Below are positions 1-5,370 of a DNA stretch of 5,614 nucleotides, one piece after another. The notes under the pieces were generated by a model. That model was not told where the DNA came from and did no database searches. It worked only from the letters and a program-made list of their open reading frames with translations. Within the stretch, counting starts at the first letter, position 1, and the number at the start of each line of letters is the position of its first letter. Source of the DNA: Oscillospiraceae bacterium (GTDB lineage Bacteria; Bacillota; Clostridia; Oscillospirales; Oscillospiraceae); the NCBI GenBank assembly GCA_016296235.1, contig JAEDJR010000129.1, forward strand, positions 1 to 5,614. The letters are read 5' to 3'. The translations under genes were made by a program, and so were the position numbers.

Positions 1-77
<77 letters not shown>

Positions 78-104
78 ATATTCTACATCTCTCGATGCCT
101 GATT

Positions 105-133
105 ATCTTAACACAGTCGGCCCCGATTGTCAA
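105..133 (-). promoter_or_regulatory. Sigma-A promoter of the tRNA-fMet gene
   Basis: On the minus strand a perfect -35 TTGACA (133 to 128) is followed by a 17-nt spacer and a -10 TAAGAT (110 to 105). Transcription would begin near 98, about 20 nt before the mature tRNA 5' end. A-rich sequence lies just upstream of the -35 (plus-strand T-run at 140-146) and could act as an UP element, which is common at stable-RNA promoters. The call rests on sequence only. Confidence 0.8.
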
Positions 134-171
134 GCAGTATTTTTTGTCGCTTTCCGGCGGGTGTTTTTTTG

Positions 172-200
172 TTGATTTTGTTACTAAAATTGCGTATAAT
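172..200 (+). promoter_or_regulatory. Sigma-A promoter driving the lacI-type/SDR operon
   Basis: TTGATT (172-177) and a perfect TATAAT (195-200) are separated by 17 nt, so transcription would start near 207 and run rightward. It is divergent from the tRNA promoter, with the two -35 boxes about 40 bp apart. The first gene in this direction starts at 608, so the leader would be about 400 nt and consist largely of intergenic repeats. I found no better promoter closer to 608. Confidence 0.7.
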
Positions 201-206
201 TTTAGT
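183..206 (+). promoter_or_regulatory. Palindromic operator candidate over the -10 box
   Basis: ACTAAAATT (183-191) and AATTTTAGT (198-206) form a perfect 9-bp inverted repeat with a 6-nt centre (GCGTAT). It lies across the -10 hexamer (195-200) and ends at the predicted start point. A repressor bound here would block RNA polymerase. LacI-family proteins bind palindromes as dimers and often repress their own genes, so the regulator encoded at 608 is the natural candidate. The centre is not the usual CG-centred LacI-type core, which weakens the assignment. Seen: the repeat and its overlap. Inferred: the operator function. Confidence 0.45.
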
Positions 207-251
207 TATGATGATCGGCACAAATCAGCATTACAGGAACGCTTTGGGATA

Positions 252-283
252 CGGATTGCCGCGTCGCTTCGTTCCTCGCAATC
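252..283. repeat. Short intergenic repeat with GATTGC/GCAATC ends
   Basis: GATTGC at 254-259 is matched by GCAATC at 278-283 around an 18-nt centre. The sequence resembles a short intergenic repeat that I recall being dispersed in gut Clostridia genomes; that recognition is from memory. An 8-bp direct repeat ATCGGCAC (214-221 and 281-288) lies just to the left and across its right end. Confidence 0.5.
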
Positions 284-323
284 GGCACGGGTGATAAACG
301 CACCACGGTAAACGAAACCTGAC

Positions 324-387
324 CGTAGGGGCGGCTATCAGCCGCCCGATGGCTTCGGATCGCGGGCGGCTGATAGCCGCCCCTACG
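324..387. repeat. Perfect 25-bp inverted repeat (GTAGGGGCGGCT family)
   Basis: Positions 324-348 are the exact reverse complement of 363-387, leaving a 14-nt loop. The arm starts CGTAGGGGCGGCTATC. The left arm itself contains GGGCGGCT and AGCCGCCC, so it can also fold internally. It belongs to the GC-rich palindromic elements found between genes in Oscillospiraceae-like genomes (recognised from memory). No transposase is present, so any mobility would be in trans. Confidence 0.85.
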
Positions 388-395
388 CCCTTTTT
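324..395 (+). terminator. Possible terminator or attenuator in the leader
   Basis: The 25-bp stem is followed on the plus strand by CCC and then five T residues (391-395), giving a hairpin plus short T-tract about 120 nt after the predicted start point. It could end or attenuate transcription before the lacI-type gene. The three C residues between stem and T-tract, and the 14-nt loop, make it a poor match to a classical intrinsic terminator, so this is tentative. Confidence 0.3.
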
Positions 396-418
396 CGCAG
401 CAATGATGAACGTGCTTT

Positions 419-508
419 TGTAGGGCACGACCACTGGGCGTGCCGCTTGCAGGCAGCTGCATTCCTTTCCCAACTGCCAAACGGCGCGCCGGGTCGTCGC
501 GCCCTACA
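419..508. repeat. Imperfect 27-bp inverted repeat (TGTAGGGC family)
   Basis: The left arm 419-445, beginning TGTAGGGCACGAC, matches the reverse complement of 482-508 at 22 of 27 positions, around a 36-nt centre. Both ends finish in TGTAGGGC. It starts 31 nt after the preceding palindrome, so two elements of a similar style are stacked. The shared TAGGG ends suggest related families or repeated insertion at one site. Confidence 0.75.
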
Positions 509-594
509 TGCTTCTGCTGTTTCGCAGAAAACTATGCGTACTTACGAAAACCGATCGTCATAATCTTAGCTAATAAGCGTCAGCTCTATTGCGG

Positions 595-601
595 AAGAGG
601 G
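595..601 (+). promoter_or_regulatory. Ribosome binding site fixing the lacI-type start
   Basis: AAGAGGG at 595-601 sits 6 nt before the ATG at 608. The reading frame stays open upstream to an ATG at 440, but that would lie within the 419-508 repeat, has no ribosome binding site, and would add 56 residues before the family's normal N-terminus. The start at 608 places the helix-turn-helix at residue 4, as in other LacI-family proteins. Confidence 0.8.
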
Positions 602-607
602 ATTGCT

Positions 608-1636
608 ATGGATAAATTGACCATTCGTGACATTGCCCGGATGGCGGGCGTTTCCACCACCGCCGTCTCCTTTGTGCTCAACGGCCGCAGCGGTGTTTCC
701 GATGCCACCCGGCAGAAGGTGCAGGAAATCATCCGCCAGACCGGCTTCACACCCAACATCCACACCCGGCGGCTGAACCTCAAACGCAGCTTCACGGTCC
801 ATGTGGTCATGCGGCAGTACGATTTCAGCCTGTTCAACCTGTTCGCCATGGACGTGCTCACCGGCATCTTCAAGGAGAGCAAGCTCCTGGGCTACAGCGT
901 CATTTTCACCGCCGTGGAGAAGGACACCGAGTGCAGCGAGCTCATGGACGCCATCCACAGCAAGGATTCCGACGGCGTCATCTTCATTCAGGTCTGCAAC
1001 CAGAAGGTCATCCGTCTGCTGCAGGAGGAGCAGTTCCCTTACCTGTGCGTGGACTCCCATGTGCCCCAGGACGGAACCATCCCCCTGCTGGAGGTCAACT
1101 ACTACGACGCGGCCCGCAGGGCCATCCGCTATCTGGCGGCGCAGGGCCACCGGGACATCGGCTTTCTGATCTCCGACCGTCACCAGGAATTCTACCGCAA
1201 CACCCTGGCGGGCTTTACCGACGCCATGAGCGAAGCGGGTCTGCCCTGCCGGCCGGAGTGGATGCAGCGGGTCATCCACAACATCCCCCAGCCCGCCACC
1301 AACGCCATGGAGAAAATGCTGGCCAACCGGCCCTGGCCCACGGCGGTGTTCTGCGCCAGCGACACCTACGCCGCCAACGCCATTCGCTATGTGACCGGCC
1401 GAGGCCTGCGGGTGCCGGAGGACATCTCCTTTATGGGCCTGGACGACCTGGTGATCTCGGAATACACCCGTCCCGCCATCACCACCATGGGCCTGGATAA
1501 GATCCAGATGGGCCGCCAGGCCATGCACACCCTGTTCCAGATGATGAACGGCGAAGACTTTCAGCGGCTCCAGCTGCTGCCCACCACCCTGGTGGAGCGC
1601 GACAGCGTCCGCACCCTGAAGGAGGGCAGCCTGTGA
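608..1636 (+). CDS. LacI-family transcriptional repressor
   Basis: A protein of 342 residues, the usual length for the family. Residues 4-25 (LTIRDIARMAGVSTTAVSFVLN) form the N-terminal helix-turn-helix, followed by the hinge FTPNIHTRRL (47-56), whose leucine 56 corresponds to the residue that wedges into the centre of LacI-type operators. Residues from about 60 on are a periplasmic-binding-protein-like effector domain: GY around the first subdomain, DGVIFIQ, FCASDTYAANAI, then the conserved tail VPEDISFMGLDDL...YTRPAITTM and MGRQAM. Such proteins bind a sugar or related small molecule and repress nearby operons. The ligand is not predictable here, because no sugar transporter or glycosidase is adjacent. 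The stop overlaps the start of the next gene (GTGA), so the two are probably translationally coupled and co-regulated. Autoregulation through 183-206 is likely but inferred. Confidence 0.93.
   Translation: MDKLTIRDIARMAGVSTTAVSFVLNGRSGVSDATRQKVQEIIRQTGFTPNIHTRRLNLKRSFTVHVVMRQYDFSLFNLFAMDVLTGIFKESKLLGYSVIFTAVEKDTECSELMDAIHSKDSDGVIFIQVCNQKVIRLLQEEQFPYLCVDSHVPQDGTIPLLEVNYYDAARRAIRYLAAQGHRDIGFLISDRHQEFYRNTLAGFTDAMSEAGLPCRPEWMQRVIHNIPQPATNAMEKMLANRPWPTAVFCASDTYAANAIRYVTGRGLRVPEDISFMGLDDLVISEYTRPAITTMGLDKIQMGRQAMHTLFQMMNGEDFQRLQLLPTTLVERDSVRTLKEGSL
1619..1626 (+). promoter_or_regulatory. Strong ribosome binding site for the GTG-start SDR gene
   Basis: AAGGAGGG at 1619-1626 lies within the end of the lacI-type gene, 6 nt before a GTG at 1633. 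It supports GTG 1633 as the start, since this places the nucleotide-binding motif at residue 6 as expected. The gene therefore begins inside its neighbour. Confidence 0.85.
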
Positions 1637-2328
1637 AGATTGTCATTACCGGCGGAAGCCGTGGAATCGGCGCGGAGGCCGTGCGGTTTTTTGCCGCCCA
1701 GGGCCACCGCGTCCGGTTCCTTTATGAAAAAAATCACGCCGCCGCCGAAGCCGTCTCCCGGGAGACCGGCGCGGAAGCCGTCTGCTGCGATGTGGCGGAC
1801 CGGGAGGCCGTCACCCGCGCGCTGGCGGACTTCGGCCCCGTGGATGTGCTCATCAACAACGCGGGCATTGCCCACTACGGTCTGATTTCCCAGATCGGCA
1901 AGGCCCAGTGGGACCGGATGTTCGCCGTCAATGTCCACGGCATGTACCACTGCATCGACGCGGTGCTGCCGGGGATGCTGCAGAACCAGTCGGGCTGCAT
2001 CATCAACGTATCCTCCATGTGGGGCCAGGTGGGCGCCTCCTGCGAGGTCTGCTACTCCGCCACCAAGGGCGCGGTCATCGCCCTGACCAAGGCCCTGGCC
2101 AAGGAGCTGGGCCCCTCCCACATCCGGGTCAACTGCGTGGCGCCGGGGGTGGTACTGACGGATATGTGCGCCAACGTGGCGCCGGAAACCATGGAATGGC
2201 TCCGGGAGGAGACGCCCCTGGAACGCCACGGTCTGCCTGCCGATATGGTGCAGGCCATGGATTATCTGATCCGCGCTTCCTTTGTCACCGGCCAAATTCT
2301 GGCGGTCAACGGCGGCATGATTATCTAA
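1633..2328 (+). CDS. Classical short-chain dehydrogenase/reductase (FabG-like)
   Basis: A cytosolic oxidoreductase of 231 residues with a full set of classical SDR motifs: the Rossmann cofactor loop TGGSRGIG (6-13), CDVAD (52-56), NNAG (75-78), N100, the catalytic S128, and YSATK with Y141 and K145, then RVNCVAPG (165-172) and the C-terminal GQILAVNGG. It should interconvert a carbonyl and an alcohol with NAD(P)H; an arginine right after the glycine motif start (R10) often accompanies NADPH use. The length and the SSMWGQVGASCEV segment resemble clostridial proteins annotated as elongation factor P 5-aminopentanone reductase (YmfI type); a 3-oxoacyl-ACP reductase or a sugar/polyol dehydrogenase are alternatives. 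No fatty-acid or EF-P gene is in view. It overlaps the repressor gene by 4 nt, so expression is presumably tied to it. It converges on spoIIE with a 50-nt gap and no clear terminator between them. Confidence 0.9.
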   Translation: MKIVITGGSRGIGAEAVRFFAAQGHRVRFLYEKNHAAAEAVSRETGAEAVCCDVADREAVTRALADFGPVDVLINNAGIAHYGLISQIGKAQWDRMFAVNVHGMYHCIDAVLPGMLQNQSGCIINVSSMWGQVGASCEVCYSATKGAVIALTKALAKELGPSHIRVNCVAPGVVLTDMCANVAPETMEWLREETPLERHGLPADMVQAMDYLIRASFVTGQILAVNGGMII

Positions 2329-2378
2329 AAAAGCGGATTTCTTGCGTTATTTCGACAAAATCTCCCCAACATCTTGTG

Positions 2379-4328
2379 TTATGATGGCTGCAGTGCCAGG
2401 ACCGCAGCCGTCCTGTCATCCTCCTGGCCCTGGCTGCTGCCGACCAGGCCCGCTGCCAGCTCCTTCGGCGACAGGCCTCCATATTGCCGCAGGCAGCGCT
2501 CCGCCGTCTCTCCACCGGCGCCGTCGCTGACCAGTACCAGCAGCTCTCCTCTCCCCAGGGACAGCGTTGTCTCCTCCGGCCGGAATTCCTCTCCTATTCC
2601 GATGCCCGGCGGCGGCGACGCTGTTCCGATTTTTTCCACGCCGCTCCGGCGCTTGACGTAGGATACGGCGGAGCCCCATTTCAATAGAGTGACCTCTCCC
2701 GTGGTCAGATCCGCCTGCAGCAGATCCACCGTGGCAAATCCGCCGTCGTCCCGCAGAATGTAAATGCCGTTGAGCAGCTCCATGGCCTCCGGCGGCGTTA
2801 CCCCGGCCTGCAGCAGGGTGCGCAGGATGGCAATGGCCGCCCCGGCCTCTCCGGCGGCACTCTGACCGGTTCCCATGCCGTCGCACAGCAATAAGTAGAA
2901 GTACTTCCCCAGGCGGAAGGTTGCGCCCCGGTCCCCGGAGGGCGTGTCCCCCCGGCGGCTCTGACTGCGGAAGCCCACCTCCGGCCGGAAGCGGCAGACC
3001 GGCTGCTCCGCCGGCTGCTCCCGGGACAGGGCCCGGGACAGGGCTCCATACTGCCGCGCCAGAATCTCCCGGCTCTCCCGGATCCGGCTGCGGCACTGCC
3101 GGCGGCAGCTGAGGTCGTCCAGCTCCCGGTTCACCGCCGTGAGGAATCCCTCCAGATGGCGGCACCGGTTGACGAACAGGGGCGGCAGATCCTCCCGCAG
3201 GGCTTTGCCCCGGGTCATCATGGCGGGAGCCGCCCGATCCAGGGCCTCCACGGTCTCCTGGGCGTTCTGATTCCAGCAGCTCTCCCACAGGCTGCACATC
3301 CGGCAGACCCGCTCCGCCGCCTGGTCGAACACCGCCGCCGTCTCCGGATCCGCCCGGGCGGAACGGCCCGGCTCCAGGCAGCGGCCCAGTTGATCCAACA
3401 GCCCTGCGGCAGCGGCCAGACGCTGATCCTCCTGCCTGCGGGCGGTTTTGGGTGCGCCGAACAGCAGTTCGGTGGGAATCAGCCAGGACAGGCCCGCCCC
3501 CAGGATGGCCCCGGCCAACAGCAGAGAGCTGGTTCCGGTCAGCAGCACACCCAGCAGAACCGCCCCCAGCCAGAGAGCCAGCCGCAGGAGCCGGTTTCTG
3601 TTCCGTCCCGCCAGGGCGCTCAGGGCCAGTACCGCTGTGGAACAGCCGCTGCCCCAGGACAGATCCAGTGCCAGACCGCACAGGATGGCCGCAGTCAGCC
3701 CCATGGGCGTGTCCAGTGCCGCGGCAGCCAGGGCACAGGCGGCAGCGGCCCCCAGAGGGAAGCCCACCGGCTGGATGGCGCAGAGTCCCGCGCAGAGGCA
3801 GGCCAGCAGTCCCAGCCGGGCCATGGCGTTTCCCTCCTCCAGGGCCTGCCGGAAGCACAGGGCGCCGCCGCCGGCCACCAGGATCCGGAACCCGTACCGC
3901 CACAGCAGGGGCGGTGCAAACCGCTGCTCCAGCAGGAACAAAAAGCCCACCAGGGCCGTAAAGACGGCGGTGCAGCCGGGGCCAAGCCACCGGTTCTGCT
4001 TGGTCTGCTCACCGAAGATGCACAGGCAGGCCTCCACCAGAAGTCCTGCCGCCACAGGCTCCAGGGCCTTCCCGGTACCCCAGAACACCACATAGCCCAG
4101 GCAGCCGCCGGCATAGGCCGCAAAAGACTCCAGGCACAACCCCAGCGACGCGGCCAGCGAGAGCGCCAGAGGCAGCCAGATCCCGGCAGCGGCAGCCCCG
4201 GCCAGCAGGAAGCCTGCCGCCGCCGCCCCCAGGGCACGGCCCGCCGTTTCCACCGCCGGACGGCCGCTCCAGTAATTCAGCCGCTGCCGGATGGTCTGCC
4301 GCACAGCGGGACGCAGATTTGCCTTCAT
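2379..4328 (-). CDS. spoIIE: Stage II sporulation protein E (membrane PP2C phosphatase)
   Basis: SpoIIE dephosphorylates the anti-anti-sigma factor SpoIIAA at the asymmetric septum, releasing sigma-F in the forespore. The 649-residue protein shows the family layout: a basic N-terminus, about ten hydrophobic segments between residues 34 and 286, a cytosolic middle region (about 290-470) with the conserved cysteine pattern CRMCSLWESCW (342-352) and further Cys at 389, 408 and 412, then the C-terminal PP2C domain. Metal-binding motifs are present: LLLCDGMGTGQSA (D483), LVSDGAGG (D602) and EDDRTA (D637, D638). It is shorter than the B. subtilis protein (827 residues as I recall it), with part of the shortfall in the phosphatase domain; all key acidic residues are kept, so I expect it to be active. 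The start ATG (4328-4326) is preceded by AAGAGGG at a 6-nt gap. Long open frames on the opposite strand are GC-driven shadows. Confidence 0.95.
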   Translation of the reverse strand: MKANLRPAVRQTIRQRLNYWSGRPAVETAGRALGAAAAGFLLAGAAAAGIWLPLALSLAASLGLCLESFAAYAGGCLGYVVFWGTGKALEPVAAGLLVEACLCIFGEQTKQNRWLGPGCTAVFTALVGFLFLLEQRFAPPLLWRYGFRILVAGGGALCFRQALEEGNAMARLGLLACLCAGLCAIQPVGFPLGAAAACALAAAALDTPMGLTAAILCGLALDLSWGSGCSTAVLALSALAGRNRNRLLRLALWLGAVLLGVLLTGTSSLLLAGAILGAGLSWLIPTELLFGAPKTARRQEDQRLAAAAGLLDQLGRCLEPGRSARADPETAAVFDQAAERVCRMCSLWESCWNQNAQETVEALDRAAPAMMTRGKALREDLPPLFVNRCRHLEGFLTAVNRELDDLSCRRQCRSRIRESREILARQYGALSRALSREQPAEQPVCRFRPEVGFRSQSRRGDTPSGDRGATFRLGKYFYLLLCDGMGTGQSAAGEAGAAIAILRTLLQAGVTPPEAMELLNGIYILRDDGGFATVDLLQADLTTGEVTLLKWGSAVSYVKRRSGVEKIGTASPPPGIGIGEEFRPEETTLSLGRGELLVLVSDGAGGETAERCLRQYGGLSPKELAAGLVGSSQGQEDDRTAAVLALQPS

Positions 4329-4360
4329 CCAATTCCCTCTTTCGTAACAAGGCTGACCTC

Positions 4361-4393
4361 AGTCTAGCAAAATCCGCTTGCGAAAGCTGTCGG
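4361..4393 (-). promoter_or_regulatory. Candidate Spo0A-type promoter of spoIIE
   Basis: On the minus strand CCGACA (4393 to 4388) and TAGACT (4366 to 4361) are 21 nt apart. A sigma-A promoter with an over-long spacer of 21-22 nt is the known form of the B. subtilis spoIIE and spoIIG promoters, which need Spo0A. Two TTGCGAA heptamers on the plus strand (4378-4384 and 4406-4412) each match the 0A box TGNCGAA at six of seven positions when the free position is counted, and bracket this -35. Their 28-bp spacing is not the usual close tandem. The start point would be near 4354, giving a leader of about 25 nt. Confidence 0.4.
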
Positions 4394-4405
4394 GAAAGGA
4401 TGGGG

Positions 4406-4434
4406 TTGCGAATTATTCTGCACGGGGATATAAT
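4406..4434 (+). promoter_or_regulatory. Sigma-A promoter of the CYTH-queH operon
   Basis: TTGCGA (4406-4411) and a perfect TATAAT (4429-4434) are separated by exactly 17 nt. Transcription would start near 4441 and reach the CYTH gene at 4756 after a leader of about 315 nt made of repeats. The -35 box overlaps one of the two 0A-like heptamers, so this promoter and that of spoIIE may influence each other. Confidence 0.65.
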
Positions 4435-4501
4435 ATAAAGGCACTTGCTCAGCCAATCGGCAGATTGGGATTTGCAGAGCAGATAAGGTTTGCAGAAGGC
4501 C

Positions 4502-4623
4502 AAGGCTCCCCTGCGTAAGGGGAGCTGTCAGCGAAGCTGACTGAGGGGTCGTAGCTGGCACCGACTGCCTGCACACAACCCCTCCGGCCCTGCGGGCCAC
4601 CTCCCCTTGCACAGGGGAGGCTT
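4502..4623. repeat. Cruciform-forming intergenic element (CTCCCCT/AGGGGAG)
   Basis: The 26-nt ends, 4502-4527 and 4598-4623, are inverted copies matching at 22 of 26 positions. Each end is also a hairpin by itself: GCTCCCC/GGGGAGC (4505-4511, 4519-4525) and CCTCCCC/GGGGAGG (4600-4606, 4614-4620). Further stems inside are GTCAGC-GAA-GCTGAC (4527-4541), GAGGGGT/ACCCCTC (4543-4549, 4578-4584) and GGCCC-TGC-GGGCC (4586-4598). I recognise this from memory as an abundant dispersed repeat in gut Clostridia. Translated frames across it give spurious peptides. Confidence 0.85.
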
Positions 4624-4664
4624 TCGGCGCAGCATTTCAAATCATCCGCGAAGCGGATACCTTC

Positions 4665-4692
4665 ATTGTCAATTGTCAATTATCAATTGTCA
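4665..4692. repeat. Four-unit tandem array of ATTGTCA
   Basis: Four head-to-tail 7-bp units run ATTGTCA, ATTGTCA, ATTATCA, ATTGTCA, then break off at ATTC. On the minus strand three of the four read TTGACA, a perfect -35 hexamer, and the other reads TTGATA. It follows directly on the cruciform element and its small hairpin, and similar arrays are familiar to me next to that repeat family, so it may be part of the same composite. Confidence 0.85.
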
Positions 4693-4755
4693 ATTCAAAG
4701 ACAAATCCCAATTTGCCGATGAAACAAGACCAAATGTCAGAAACAGGAGGCGCCT

Positions 4756-5361
4756 ATGGGCATTGAATTGGAATACAAGCTGGCCGTACCGGGAGAAGCG
4801 CTGCTGGAGCAGATTTTGTTTGATCCGCAGGTGGCCCAGGTGCGCCGGGAGCCGTACCGGCTTTTGAATATGGCTACCATTTACTACGACACCCGGGACC
4901 GCCGTCTCAGCACCCTGCGGTGGACCCTGCGGCTGCGTCAGGAAAACGAGGCCCTGGTGGCCACGCTGAAGACCCCGGGCCAGGGCAGAATCCGGGGGGA
5001 GTGGGCCTGCCCGGCGGCCAATATCCGCGACGCCATTCCCGTGCTGCTGGAGCAGGGCGCGCCGGAGGAGCTGCCGGATCTGCTGGAGGATCAGCCCCTG
5101 GAGCCGGTCTGCGCCGCCCAGTTCACCCGCCGGGCCGCAGATCTGGCCTTTGCCGACGGCACCGTCTGTGAGCTTTGCGGCGATGTGGGCCAGCTGGCCG
5201 GCGGCGGCCGGGAAGAGCCCCTCTGTGAGGTGGAGCTGGAATTGAAGAACGGCAGCGCGGAGACCGTGGAGGCCTTCGCCCGGGAGCTGCAGGAGCGGTT
5301 TTCCCTGCGGGAGGAGCCCCGGAGCAAATTCGCCCGGGCCGCCGCCCTGGCCGCAACATAG
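4756..5361 (+). CDS. CYTH-domain (triphosphate tunnel) protein
   Basis: A 201-residue soluble protein of the CYTH superfamily, whose members bind triphosphate groups with metal in a beta-barrel tunnel and act as inorganic triphosphatases, thiamine-triphosphatases or class IV adenylate cyclases. The signature ExExK is at the very N-terminus (E4, E6, K8). Further tunnel residues are visible: YYDTRD (43-48), LRLR (R59, R61), LKTPG (K72), RGEW (R80, E82), FTRR (R125, R126), ELCGDVG (E139, D143) and EVELELK (E158, E160, E162). The start ATG has AGGAGG 5 nt upstream and leaves no spare residues before the motif. In a bacterium of this type inorganic triphosphatase is the most likely activity, but the exact substrate is not readable. 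queH starts 9 nt after the stop, with its own ribosome binding site, so the two are probably one transcript. Confidence 0.9.
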   Translation: MGIELEYKLAVPGEALLEQILFDPQVAQVRREPYRLLNMATIYYDTRDRRLSTLRWTLRLRQENEALVATLKTPGQGRIRGEWACPAANIRDAIPVLLEQGAPEELPDLLEDQPLEPVCAAQFTRRAADLAFADGTVCELCGDVGQLAGGGREEPLCEVELELKNGSAETVEAFARELQERFSLREEPRSKFARAAALAAT

Positions 5362-5370
5362 GAGGCACTC

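Larger units (their letters stand above)
207..607 (+). other. Repeat-filled leader before the lacI-type gene
   Basis: This stretch of about 400 nt has no credible gene. In order it holds: a short repeat with GATTGC/GCAATC ends (252-283), a 25-bp perfect inverted repeat (324-387), an imperfect 27-bp inverted repeat (419-508), and about 100 nt of more AT-rich sequence leading to the ribosome binding site. The inner blocks are enclosed by a 13-nt inverted pair, 206-218 against 551-563, matching at 12 of 13 positions. Open frames here translate repeat sequence and have no ribosome binding sites, so I treat them as spurious. Confidence 0.7.
4456..4720. repeat. 19-bp inverted repeat enclosing the second repeat block
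   Basis: ATCGGCAGATTGGGATTTG (4456-4474) is the reverse complement of 4702-4720 with a single mismatch (18 of 19). The arms enclose 227 nt that hold all the other repeats of this block. The arrangement resembles the terminal inverted repeats of a small non-autonomous element. I see no obvious target-site duplication next to the arms, and no transposase in the window. Confidence 0.75.
4435..4755 (+). other. Repeat-filled leader before the CYTH gene
   Basis: No gene is credible in this stretch of about 320 nt. It contains, in order, the left arm of a 19-bp inverted repeat (4456-4474), two copies of TTTGCAGA (4472-4479, 4489-4496), a cruciform-forming element (4502-4623), a small hairpin ATCCGC-GAA-GCGGAT (4644-4658), a 7-bp tandem array (4665-4692), the right arm of the 19-bp repeat (4702-4720), and the ribosome binding site AGGAGG (4745-4750). 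I looked for a preQ1 riboswitch, since queH follows, and saw none. The minus-strand frames here are repeat translations. Confidence 0.7.

Noticed and set aside
202..480. 92-codon minus-strand open frame in the first repeat block
   Set aside because: It translates the palindromic repeats and has no ribosome binding site; such repeat-derived peptides are common false genes.
440..607. 56-residue N-terminal extension of the LacI-type protein
   Set aside because: It would start within a repeat, has no ribosome binding site and precedes the normal family N-terminus.
566..2295. Long minus-strand open frames opposite the LacI-type and SDR genes
   Set aside because: Low-complexity His/Gly/Val/Ala-rich translations with no motifs, fully antisense to genes with strong family signatures.
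2329..2378. Bidirectional terminator between the SDR gene and spoIIE
   Set aside because: Only short T/A runs are present, with no stable hairpin next to them.
3156..4367. 403-codon plus-strand open frame opposite spoIIE
   Set aside because: It is Gln/Pro/Gly/Ala-rich with no recognisable domain, and lies antisense to a clear spoIIE. High GC removes stop codons on the opposite strand.
4364..4679. Small minus-strand open frames in the second repeat block
   Set aside because: They read through the cruciform element, giving a repeat-type peptide (PQSASLTAPLTQGS) rather than a conserved protein.
4665..4692. CRISPR-like array
   Set aside because: The units are 7 bp with no spacers, so this is a simple tandem repeat.
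4441..4755. preQ1 riboswitch ahead of the queH operon
   Set aside because: The leader is explained by intergenic repeats and shows no preQ1-type aptamer sequence that I can recognise.
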